Positions 27,441-34,108 of a stretch of 64,000 nucleotides of DNA are shown here, piece by piece. The notes beneath the pieces are model-generated. The model was not told the origin of the DNA. It searched no databases and worked only from the letters and a program-made list of their open reading frames with translations. How positions within the stretch are numbered: position 1 is the stretch's first letter; each line of letters opens with the position of its first letter. Source of the stretch: Halobacillus litoralis (lineage in GTDB: Bacteria > Bacillota > Bacilli > Bacillales > Halobacillaceae); contig NZ_JAIVKN010000004.1 in assembly GCF_020524025.1 (NCBI RefSeq), positions 62,001 to 126,000 on the forward strand, given 5' to 3'. A program made the translations under genes and the position numbers.

Positions 27441-27872
27441 TTAAAGTCCTTTAATCAACTGTTGGTTCTCTTCACGAACTCTATCATAGGCATGTAAGAG
27501 GTGTTCTGGAACCAACTTTCTCCCATATTCCCAGGCATTCGTCTCTATAATTTCCTTCAATTCAGCTATTTCAGCGTCTTCTCCATACATCAGCGTACGC
27601 AGGTCATGCCTGTGTTTCTGGAAAGTTAGATAATAGCCGATTTCATGATAAAGAATAATACGAACAAAATCCTCTTTGGACTCTCTTATCTTCACTTTAC
27701 TCATATAACCGTTAATTTGCAGATAGTTAAAGGCGATGGTGTTGGTAGAGACGTTATAACTCATCGGCGCCGGCAGGTCATTGTTGCTCTGGAAATTAAT
27801 CGCCAGCTTATGCTCCTGCAATGTATGGGTAATGATCTTTTCTATATTCCATATGTATAACATCTTTTTCAC
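27441..27872 (-). CDS. ImmA/IrrE-like protein with degenerate zinc motif
   Basis: A 143-residue protein whose layout matches ImmA/IrrE (COG2856) metallopeptidase domains. It has a strand with NTIAFNY, a helix with ILYHEIGYYLTFQKHRHDL where HEIGH is normally found, and a distal helix with TNAWEYGRKLVPEHLL that matches the family's E-x-A-N-x-F-A-x-x-L-L-x-P element. The second zinc histidine of HExxH is tyrosine here (HEIGY), so peptidase activity is doubtful unless His in QKHRHD substitutes. Start: GTG complementary to 27870-27872, after GAAAGG; longer in-frame starts lack a ribosome site. No phage repressor or ICE gene is adjacent. The role is unknown. Confidence 0.6.
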   Translation of the reverse strand: MKKMLYIWNIEKIITHTLQEHKLAINFQSNNDLPAPMSYNVSTNTIAFNYLQINGYMSKVKIRESKEDFVRIILYHEIGYYLTFQKHRHDLRTLMYGEDAEIAELKEIIETNAWEYGRKLVPEHLLHAYDRVREENQQLIKGL

Positions 27873-28066
27873 ATACCTTTCGTTCACGATTACATTCAGT
27901 ATAAGACAATAGAAGCCCCTTACCAAGATAAAACTTCTAAATGACGGGCTATTATTTTTCCACAGGAAGTTTCATAGGGAAAAGTACCAGAACAGGAAGT
28001 GTACGACTATTGAGTTCTCATTCTTCTTTTGATTCTGAAAGGTCTGCAAAAAAATTAAGAGTTCAT

Positions 28067-28104
28067 TGGAAAAAGAGCCAGTCCTTATGTGGAGTGGCTC
28101 TTTT
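28067..28104 (-). terminator. Intrinsic terminator of the M28 aminopeptidase gene
   Basis: Imperfect 14-bp stem (GAGCCACTCC / GGACTGGCTC core, one mismatch), 6-base loop, then TTTTT on the minus strand, 16 bases after the stop codon. Confidence 0.8.
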
Positions 28105-28119
28105 CTCTATTTGTTTATT

Positions 28120-29493
28120 TTAAAGTGGACGATCGTCAAACTCATAATGAACCGGCCCCGGGGCTACTCTGGAATTCTCCAGTGCCGGTGTTTCCGGTCG
28201 GGCCAGCTGATAGACGGCGGCCCCGACAATTTCTGTCGTTTCTTTTAATTTCTCTTTACTAATTTTATCTAACGTATCTTGTGGGGAATGGTACCATGGC
28301 TCAAGTGGCGCATGAATGAATAAGGCTGCTGGAATGCCGCGCTCAAAGAATGGGACATGATCACTGCGGCCAAGCTGCCCGTATTCAACGACTTCCGCTA
28401 CACGGGCGCCGGCAGACGCTCCTAGATCTGTAACCAAATTCTTTTCTCCATCAGGGGTAAACATAATGAGGTCGCCTGAGTCGCGGCTCCCGATCATATC
28501 CATTTGAAAGTGGGCCACAGTTCGGCTGACCTCGTCCTCCGTAAGCGTACTTGCATAATGATAAGAGCCGACCAGCCCTTTTTCTTCTGCTCCAAATGTC
28601 ATGAAGCGTAATTCCGTATCTGTAGGGGTTTTAGCCATAATTTTTGCAAGCTCTAACACACCTGAAACACCAGAAGCATCATCGTTGGCACCTGGTCCGT
28701 CAGCGACTGAGTCATGATGGGCGCCGACGGTAATGATCTGCCCATTATCTTTATTTTTGTGAGGCTTCGTCGTTGCGATCACATTATATGAAGTTTTATC
28801 GATTGGTCCAGCGTCTTGTACAGATACTTCTGCTATAACTTCCTTGGATTGGAGTTGATCGACGAGGGAAAGTCCTGCTTCACGGTCAATCGCTACAGCC
28901 GGAATGTCCTGTCCACTGTATGTATAACCGAAATCATTGCCTTCTGCTCCTTCTCTATTGAACATAATGACACCAACTGCACCCTTATCTAATACATTTT
29001 GGACCTTGTCATAAAAGCTTATTTCGCCTCTCTCAATCAGTGCAATCTTTCCATCAACTGCGTCTGTTACATCCTCTGAAGATGCCAAGCCGACGTACTC
29101 GAGAGGGGCTTCCACTGTTGCATTAACAGATCTAGTAAACGTATGAACGTTACCTGAGAAGTCGATGTTATTAATCGTAATAGAGGGGTTGCCTCCATCC
29201 CAGGCTTGAAAAGTAAATGGCTGCAATTCTGTTTCATATCCATAGCTCTCAAATTCAGCTTTAATGTAATCAACAGCGTCATATTCTCCTTGTGTACCTG
29301 CTTCGCGCGGGCTCTTAGAAAGCAAGTCTACTCGGTTGAACAGTCGATCGGCACTAATCTTTTTAATAAATTTGTTGTCAAAGGCGTGATCAGCCATCTC
29401 ATTAGGAGCTGGCGGATCGGCAAAAGTGGCGGTGGGTGCAGAGCTGAGCACTAATCCGGCGGCTAACATCATAGTTACTGCTTTTTTAGGCAA
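28120..29493 (-). CDS. Secreted M28 aminopeptidase with PA domain (YwaD-like)
   Basis: A 457-residue exported metallo-aminopeptidase. A signal peptide (cleavage near ATFADPP, residue 25) is followed by the first part of the peptidase domain, an inserted protease-associated (PA) domain (about 120-225) and the zinc core. Metal-site elements are VGAHHDS, GANDDASG, FGAEEKGLVGS, FQMDMIGS and SDHVPFFERG. Domain order and length match B. subtilis YwaD (BSAP), which releases N-terminal residues from peptides outside the cell. The start is TTG at 29493: AAGGAGG lies eight bases upstream and no ATG in frame fits before the signal peptide. It is monocistronic. Confidence 0.92.
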   Translation of the reverse strand: MPKKAVTMMLAAGLVLSSAPTATFADPPAPNEMADHAFDNKFIKKISADRLFNRVDLLSKSPREAGTQGEYDAVDYIKAEFESYGYETELQPFTFQAWDGGNPSITINNIDFSGNVHTFTRSVNATVEAPLEYVGLASSEDVTDAVDGKIALIERGEISFYDKVQNVLDKGAVGVIMFNREGAEGNDFGYTYSGQDIPAVAIDREAGLSLVDQLQSKEVIAEVSVQDAGPIDKTSYNVIATTKPHKNKDNGQIITVGAHHDSVADGPGANDDASGVSGVLELAKIMAKTPTDTELRFMTFGAEEKGLVGSYHYASTLTEDEVSRTVAHFQMDMIGSRDSGDLIMFTPDGEKNLVTDLGASAGARVAEVVEYGQLGRSDHVPFFERGIPAALFIHAPLEPWYHSPQDTLDKISKEKLKETTEIVGAAVYQLARPETPALENSRVAPGPVHYEFDDRPL

Positions 29494-29910
29494 TTGTCAT
29501 TCCTCCTTGGATAAAAGTCTACTTGCATTCTATCAAAATATGTAAAAAAATGTATTTGTATAGGGCGCCGGATATTTATGAATAAGGTATACATCCTTCC
29601 TATTAGTAAGTGTTTAGATTTCATGGATTTTGTCGAAAGGGTAGGGAAAAGTGTGTATAGGAACACATGTTCAAGAGGACGGGACCATAAAGATGTTACT
29701 TCTGATTCATTTTTTTATCGGAAGTCATTTGTGATCATTTCTTTCATACGTAGGCAGGTATAACAACTCTTTCTTTCATTAAACAGATGACCAGCCGCTG
29801 TTATTCTTTAAATCCAATACTTTTTCGCTTTAGGCTTAGGCGCACACATCAAACAAATAAATCTTCTCAACGTATAATACTTTGAGCGAACCAATAAGGA
29901 GTGAAAAAGT
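29494..29910. other. Divergent intergenic region, 417 bases
   Basis: It separates the aminopeptidase gene from the CotY/CotZ-like gene. No coding frame is convincing; the longest open stretch (29578-29763) has no ribosome site. The last 60 bases hold a probable sporulation promoter for the coat gene, listed separately. Confidence 0.5.
29853..29879 (+). promoter_or_regulatory. Possible sigma-K promoter of the CotY/CotZ-like gene
   Basis: ACA near 29853-29855, about 15 bases, then CGTATAATA (29871-29879), one mismatch from the sigma-K -10 CATANNNTA. The sequence TATAAT within it could equally be a sigma-A -10, but no -35 fits. Confidence 0.4.
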
Positions 29911-30489
29911 ATGTACGAAAAAGGTTACGATTATGACTATGAGAGCTCTAACTATGATTGGAGTAGTGATCGTAAAGATAAATGCTGCGGCGGTAAGAAG
30001 AACAGAAAAGCAAAACACTACAAAAATTGTGTGAAGGATGTATTAGAAGCGATCCTTTATGCCCAGAACAAGGCGGAGGACGGATGCTGTAAATCATCGT
30101 GTAAGCAGTCGATTGATGATTTATTAGGGGAGAAAAAGGTATGTAAAAACACCATTCCATTCCTTCTGTATTGCGGATGTGACCCATTTAAAGGTACAGG
30201 TGTGACGACGTATTCCTGCCATCCAAAGAAAGAGAAGCTGAAATGTATCCACACACATGTCTTTAAAATTAAAGAATTGGAGAAGGATTGTGCCGTTCTT
30301 GAATTGCTATTCTTTAAATCTGATTTAAAAGATGCCGGCAAGCGTAAGCATGGATATAGCAAGAACGACGCCTGCAGCCAGGTAGATGATAAAGACCTGG
30401 ATGACTTGGTCGGTACAGGAATCTGCATGACGGTTGACCTCTCATGCTTCTGTGGCATCACCTGTCTGCCTGCTGTACGTCTCCATTAA
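29911..30489 (+). CDS. CotY/CotZ-family cysteine-rich spore coat protein
   Basis: A 192-residue protein with about 19 cysteines. The family core is visible: CVKDVLEAILYAQNKAEDG, NTIPFLLYCGCDPFKG, a VFKIKELEKDCAVLELLF segment and the C-terminal signature CMTVDLSCFCGITCLPAVR, which matches the VDLDCFC end of B. subtilis CotZ/CotY. Proteins of this family self-assemble into disulfide-linked lattices of the spore crust or exosporium. The N-terminal 30 residues are Tyr/Asp/Ser-rich (YDYDYESSNYDWSS), and a CCGGKK follows. AAGGAG lies upstream of ATG 29911, and a sigma-K-like promoter precedes it. The downstream minus-strand genes are separated by an inverted repeat. Confidence 0.9.
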   Translation: MYEKGYDYDYESSNYDWSSDRKDKCCGGKKNRKAKHYKNCVKDVLEAILYAQNKAEDGCCKSSCKQSIDDLLGEKKVCKNTIPFLLYCGCDPFKGTGVTTYSCHPKKEKLKCIHTHVFKIKELEKDCAVLELLFFKSDLKDAGKRKHGYSKNDACSQVDDKDLDDLVGTGICMTVDLSCFCGITCLPAVRLH

Positions 30490-30504
30490 GTCCTTCATTA
30501 GAAA

Positions 30505-30531
30505 AGAAGGTAGGCACAAGGCTTACCTTCT
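30505..30531. terminator. Probable terminator between convergent genes
   Basis: Stem AGAAGGTA / TACCTTCT with an 11-base loop. On the minus strand it is followed by TTTT, on the plus strand by TCTACATATA, so it suits the minus-strand operon better. Confidence 0.6.
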
Positions 30532-30543
30532 CTACATATAGGA

Positions 30544-30912
30544 TTATCCTCCAAATGCTTCTAAAACATCTTCAATTTCTTTCATGCTCACTCGATGTGA
30601 ATGGCTCGATTGGGTTTGCCTTTTGGAAGAGTGTGAGATTTTCATTGGAATGTCTGCACTCAACATTCTTTTAATTTCCAGCAGTTCATTGAGAAGGTCG
30701 TTATTCTCTTTATTCCGGACAGGGGATTTATGAAAGTAATCATTCAGTGCGGATAGGATGAAATGTTGAAGGGTATTATTCTCTGAATGGTATTGGATTT
30801 CTTCCAGGACTTTAGATGAAACTACCTGCGATTCCCCTGTTTTCACATCAATAAATCGATCAGGAATAGTCAGCACCGTTTGATTGAAATAATCTCTGTA
30901 TGTTTTTGACAT
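30544..30912 (-). CDS. Small adaptor-like protein downstream of actin homologue
   Basis: A 122-residue protein encoded 12 bases after the actin-like gene, in the same operon. The first 50 residues (QTVLTIPDRFIDVKTGESQ) are followed by predicted helices (NTLQHFILSALNDYFHKS; DLLNELLEIKRMLSA), then a Ser/His-rich linker (HSSKRQTQSSHSHR) and a short C-terminal helix, MKEIEDVLEAFGG. A compact N-terminal part with a flexible tail ending in a short helix is how ParR and AlfB adaptors look, and in ParR the tail binds the filament. No sequence family is recognised, so the adaptor role is inferred from position and layout. The start is ATG at 30910-30912, eight bases after GAGGG. Confidence 0.65.
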   Translation of the reverse strand: MSKTYRDYFNQTVLTIPDRFIDVKTGESQVVSSKVLEEIQYHSENNTLQHFILSALNDYFHKSPVRNKENNDLLNELLEIKRMLSADIPMKISHSSKRQTQSSHSHRVSMKEIEDVLEAFGG

Positions 30913-30924
30913 TTCATTCACCCT

Positions 30925-32115
30925 CTAGCCTTTTGTCAGCGCATACTCATCCTTGGATTTTTGTTTCTTGCTGAGCAGGTGCATTTTCGCAAGGATCATA
31001 AGCCCCTGCACATTTAACTTAGACATCTCCTCAGGAAACATCAGTTCAATAGGACGGCCTCTTTCACTCCATTTGACGGCTGCTTCTTTGATTTGCTTCT
31101 CGGCAATTTGTGCAGCCCCGCCCACTGCAATATATCGGGCAGCTCCTTTAATCTCGTTTGAGCTGCTTCTGACACGGTCAAAGTGCTCTAAATATTTGAT
31201 AGCCATGAGTCGGAGCTGCGGGGTAATATATTTGCTGATGTCCTTTTTCACCCCTGCGAAAGGTTCTACATACCATTCGGACTGCCCGGCCGCTAATTTC
31301 TCTTCGAGTTCTGACCTTGAATTGAAGGTGTATAGTTCATTTTTGCTGACTTTCTGTATGATGTTATCAAGAAACTGATTGATTCCGAATGGTTCACCCT
31401 CCACGGATGCTACGGGCTTGTTGTTTTTGATGCCGACAAAATCGACAGAATCCCCGCCTAAGTCTCCGATAATAATTCCCTTTGCAGAATCTTTAACAAG
31501 GGATTCATCTGAGATGAGTAAAGAGTCTGGCTCTCGTGTTAAAGCTAAATAAGCAAGAGCTCCCTCTGCGCCAACAATGACCTCTTTAATATGGATTTTG
31601 ACAGCCACTTCCTTGGGCTCTTTGACACCAGGGACCTTGTGAAAAATAACCGTATGGTCTCCTGTTAAACGCTCCTTAAATAATTCTTTCTTCTCTTTAT
31701 ATTGGGTAGTAGGAAGGGAGACAGCTAATTGATCGATCGTATAATTCAAGTCCCCTTCTGAAGATTCGGTCAGCAGGGCATGGTAGGCAGCGGATGCAAA
31801 TAGAAGAATATATGTGCGGTCCTCGTCAATCTTCTGATTGTTGAAAGAAGTGAGGCTGACATTACGCTGCTTCATCGCTGATTTCCCGATATAAAAGATT
31901 TCGCGTCTGTCCAGGACAGCGGGACTCTTAATTTCAACGATTAAATTTTCTTCAAAATCCATGTCCTCTTCATCGTAAGGCTTCTCATAAAACTCTTCAT
32001 CAAATAAAGCAATGGCGTTAGGGATCTGATAATCCACCAGCTCACCATCGTCTGAAGCAAGGATTTTGTACCAACTGTTTCCAATGTCTACAGAAAAAAT
32101 ACGGTCTCTTTTCAT
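30925..32115 (-). CDS. ParM/AlfA-class actin-like ATPase
   Basis: A 396-residue protein with the actin/HSP70 nucleotide fold as found in plasmid-segregation actins (ParM/StbA, Alp family). Phosphate-1 loop: IFSVDIGNSWYKILASDDG near residue 6. Phosphate-2 loop: IIIGDLGGDSVDFVGI near 215. Adenosine motif: YIAVGGAAQIAEK near 335. N-terminal features fit ALP_N-type proteins rather than MreB or FtsA: no membrane helix is seen. In plasmids such proteins polymerise with ATP and push replicons apart via an adaptor. Here it is chromosomal-looking, has no rep genes nearby and sits among spore-surface genes. The start is ATG at 32113-32115, six bases after AGGAGG. Confidence 0.85.
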   Translation of the reverse strand: MKRDRIFSVDIGNSWYKILASDDGELVDYQIPNAIALFDEEFYEKPYDEEDMDFEENLIVEIKSPAVLDRREIFYIGKSAMKQRNVSLTSFNNQKIDEDRTYILLFASAAYHALLTESSEGDLNYTIDQLAVSLPTTQYKEKKELFKERLTGDHTVIFHKVPGVKEPKEVAVKIHIKEVIVGAEGALAYLALTREPDSLLISDESLVKDSAKGIIIGDLGGDSVDFVGIKNNKPVASVEGEPFGINQFLDNIIQKVSKNELYTFNSRSELEEKLAAGQSEWYVEPFAGVKKDISKYITPQLRLMAIKYLEHFDRVRSSSNEIKGAARYIAVGGAAQIAEKQIKEAAVKWSERGRPIELMFPEEMSKLNVQGLMILAKMHLLSKKQKSKDEYALTKG

Positions 32116-32166
32116 ATTCAACCTCCTGACGATAAATCATATGCAGGGCTTGAAAAACTGTGCGAG

Positions 32167-32202
32167 TACCCATATTGCCTGCTATTAAAGATAGATACCC
32201 AT
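32167..32202. repeat. Short direct repeats upstream of the actin operon
   Basis: TACCCAT occurs at 32167-32173 and 32196-32202, each followed after three to five bases by GCCT. The 29-base phasing is close to three helical turns. It could be an operator or a minimal centromere-like site; two copies are few. Confidence 0.35.
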
Positions 32203-32277
32203 GCAGTGCCTATGAACAGTCTAGTAAAGTTCCGCGTTTATACTGATTCATCTGACTATGCTTAGTAGACTCCATTG

Positions 32278-32286
32278 CATAGAATA
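32278..32286 (+). promoter_or_regulatory. Sigma-K-type -10 element
   Basis: CATAGAATA matches CATANNNTA exactly, 34 bases before the first CsxC-like gene. The AC of a -35 is not at the ideal distance. Confidence 0.45.
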
Positions 32287-32319
32287 CAGTGAGGTTAATA
32301 TAAAAGGAGGAAAAAATTG

Positions 32320-33078
32320 ATGAGTAATGAAAATCATCAACGTAACTGTGTAAACCTTAACCAATCTGCTTCTATTGAGCAGTGTATGAACTCTGGCGCT
32401 TCTACTCCAATCACACCATCTGGACAGCGTATTTTGAGAATTCCAGTTGAGTTGGGAGCTTATAATGTCACAACGAACCTTGTGGCCAATATCTCGTTCC
32501 CACACCCAGTGCTGGAAATCAAGGACATTAAGAAAAGGGTCGTCATCACTCAATGCCGTCTTATGACACCTACTGCCGTAACTGCCGGAACGCAGTTCGG
32601 AAACGGGCCATACCCGCTGTTTATCAAAGGATATGTGCGTAAAAACATTCAATATGCGACACCGTGCCACCGTAGTGGGAAGTGTGTATCTTCTGAGTTG
32701 AAGTCTTTGACAGTAAATGTACCATTTGAATGTACAACTTCTGTGACACTTTTATCACCTGCTCAGCTGCCTGTTGCAAATACTAGAAGAGAGTTTGATT
32801 ACTTCAGAGCTCAGGAACTAGGTTCTGGATACCCTGAAAAAGATAAATTCTTGTCAAGCGACCTTTCCCAATTCCACCAAGAAAGCTCACAAGCATACAA
32901 CCAACTTCCTTTCTGCGAACTTGTAGCTAGTGAAATTCTGGAATGGGACGAAGCGACAGATCGTACGTCAAACGGACCTACAGATGAAGGAACGTTCGAG
33001 CACATTCTTGAAAAAATGCAAGTAACGTTTACTGTAAAAGTTCTGCAAAAACAGCAGGTACGTGTAGACGCTCAGTAA
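32320..33078 (+). CDS. CsxC/SPOCS-type spore-surface protein, copy 1
   Basis: A 252-residue protein related to CsxC of Clostridium exosporium and to the DUF3794/SPOCS domain found in spore coat and morphogenetic proteins. The domain shows PVLEIKDIKKRVVITQC near residue 62, LFIKGYVRKNIQYATPC near 100, VNVPFECTT, then a second part with YPEKDKFLSSDLSQFHQESS and LPFCELVASEILEWDEA, ending FTVKVLQKQQVRVDAQ. The N-terminus is Asn/Gln/Cys-rich. No signal peptide is seen, as expected for proteins assembled from the mother cell. ATG 32320 lies nine bases after AAAGGAGG. A sigma-K-like -10 is upstream and a terminator follows. Confidence 0.82.
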   Translation: MSNENHQRNCVNLNQSASIEQCMNSGASTPITPSGQRILRIPVELGAYNVTTNLVANISFPHPVLEIKDIKKRVVITQCRLMTPTAVTAGTQFGNGPYPLFIKGYVRKNIQYATPCHRSGKCVSSELKSLTVNVPFECTTSVTLLSPAQLPVANTRREFDYFRAQELGSGYPEKDKFLSSDLSQFHQESSQAYNQLPFCELVASEILEWDEATDRTSNGPTDEGTFEHILEKMQVTFTVKVLQKQQVRVDAQ

Positions 33079-33082
33079 ATCA

Positions 33083-33120
33083 TAAAGCATGACCCCTTAA
33101 GGGAGGTCGTGCTTTATTTT
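33083..33120 (+). terminator. Intrinsic terminator after CsxC-like copy 1
   Basis: About 13-bp stem (AAAGCATGACC / GGTCGTGCTTT) and a TATTTTATT tail. Confidence 0.85.
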
Positions 33121-33221
33121 ATTCCAAAGTTTTTTTAAAGTTCATCCTTCCATACATAGCAAGCCGACGAATTATTCAGACGTGAAGGGGTAATTATCTC
33201 AGTCTCGAAATAAGAGCCCAG

Positions 33222-33248
33222 ACATAGTCATTTATCCCACATACGATG
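33222..33248 (+). promoter_or_regulatory. Possible sigma-K promoter of CsxC-like copy 2
   Basis: ACA (33222-33224), 15 bases, CATACGATG (33240-33248), one mismatch from CATANNNTA. It lies 30 bases before the start codon. Confidence 0.4.
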
Positions 33249-33277
33249 ATGTTATATTTCGTTTAGGAGGCAGACAA

Positions 33278-34033
33278 ATGACTGATGCATTCAAGAACTT
33301 AAAGGGTTGTGACTATAGAGGGGATTCGGAGGTTCATCACTGCGAAACAAAGCCTCATGTAAGTATTGGTAAAATCATAACTAAGGTTCCGGTCGTATTG
33401 GCTGAGCTTAATTTACAAGTGAATATTAGTGAAACCATCACTTTACCTGAACCTGTATTAGAAATTAAGGACATTAAAAAACGTGTCATTTTAACGCAGT
33501 GCCGCTTGTTACTTCCGGCCAAGAAATTATTTGTCAAAGGATTTGTACGTAAGAATATTCAATATGCAAGCCCTTGTAATGAAATTGAAATGAGCACAGA
33601 TCTTACCGTAGCTTCTGACCTGCACTCCTTTACCGTGGATATCCCTTTTGATTTTGTTACAGAGATTGAAGAGTTTTTGTCGATGCCGGTCATGCCGAAA
33701 ATTAACAGCCGTGAAGAGTTTGATTTTGCTGTATCCAAACCGCTTCCATCAGGGTATCCAGAAAAAGATCAGCTGCTTTCCAGTGACCTTTCGCAATATC
33801 ATCAGGAGAGCAGGCAATTCTATAATGCCCTGCCTTATTGTGAACTCGTATCAAGTAAAATCATCGAATGGGATGAGGCTTTAGATCGAGCACCTCTGCC
33901 TGGGTCTGCTTCTTTTAACGAAGGTTACTTTACACAGCTGGAAGAAAAAATGGTGGTAGATATCGGTCTTAAGGTTCTTCAAGAGCAGCAAGTTCGTGTA
34001 GCTTCCACATCAAATGATTCTTGTGAATATTAA
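33278..34033 (+). CDS. CsxC/SPOCS-type spore-surface protein, copy 2
   Basis: A 251-residue paralogue of the previous gene. Strong shared blocks are VPVVLAELNLQVNI near 37, EIKDIKKRVILTQCRLLLP near 65, LFVKGFVRKNIQYASPC near 91, VDIPFDFVTEI, YPEKDQLLSSDLSQYHQES, LPYCELVSSKIIEWDEALD and IGLKVLQEQQVRVAS. The N-terminus differs (NLKGCDYRGDSEVHHCE), as does a shorter first loop. The two genes are tandem and probably arose by duplication. TTAGGAGG lies upstream of ATG 33278. The next coding start begins only 36 bases after its stop, so it may be co-transcribed with the acidic SPOCS protein gene. Confidence 0.82.
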   Translation: MTDAFKNLKGCDYRGDSEVHHCETKPHVSIGKIITKVPVVLAELNLQVNISETITLPEPVLEIKDIKKRVILTQCRLLLPAKKLFVKGFVRKNIQYASPCNEIEMSTDLTVASDLHSFTVDIPFDFVTEIEEFLSMPVMPKINSREEFDFAVSKPLPSGYPEKDQLLSSDLSQYHQESRQFYNALPYCELVSSKIIEWDEALDRAPLPGSASFNEGYFTQLEEKMVVDIGLKVLQEQQVRVASTSNDSCEY

Positions 34034-34069
34034 ATAATCGAGGAAAAAGATAGCAAGGAGGGAGGAAGG

Positions 34070-34108
34070 ATGCGCGCGAATCGGCACCTTTCATGGCGGC
34101 ATGAATAG
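34070..34108 (+). CDS. 12-codon leader ORF overlapping the next gene start
   Basis: ATG 34070 follows the strongest ribosome site in this region (AAGGAGGGAGGAAGG) and encodes MRANRHLSWRHE before TAG at 34106. Its stop overlaps the ATG (34101) of the acidic SPOCS protein, which has no good ribosome site of its own. That arrangement fits translational coupling by re-initiation. It could instead be a sequence or natural frameshift at the gene's true start. Confidence 0.45.
   Translation: MRANRHLSWRHE

Noticed and set aside
29578-29763. Plus-strand 61-codon frame in the gap before the CotY/CotZ-like gene
   Set aside because: No ribosome site, no recognisable sequence, and the frame is short enough for chance.
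30925-32115. Integrated plasmid carrying the actin-like gene
   Set aside because: No replication gene, integrase, attachment-site repeats or transposase occur nearby; flanks are ordinary sporulation and housekeeping genes. It cannot be fully excluded as an ancient event.
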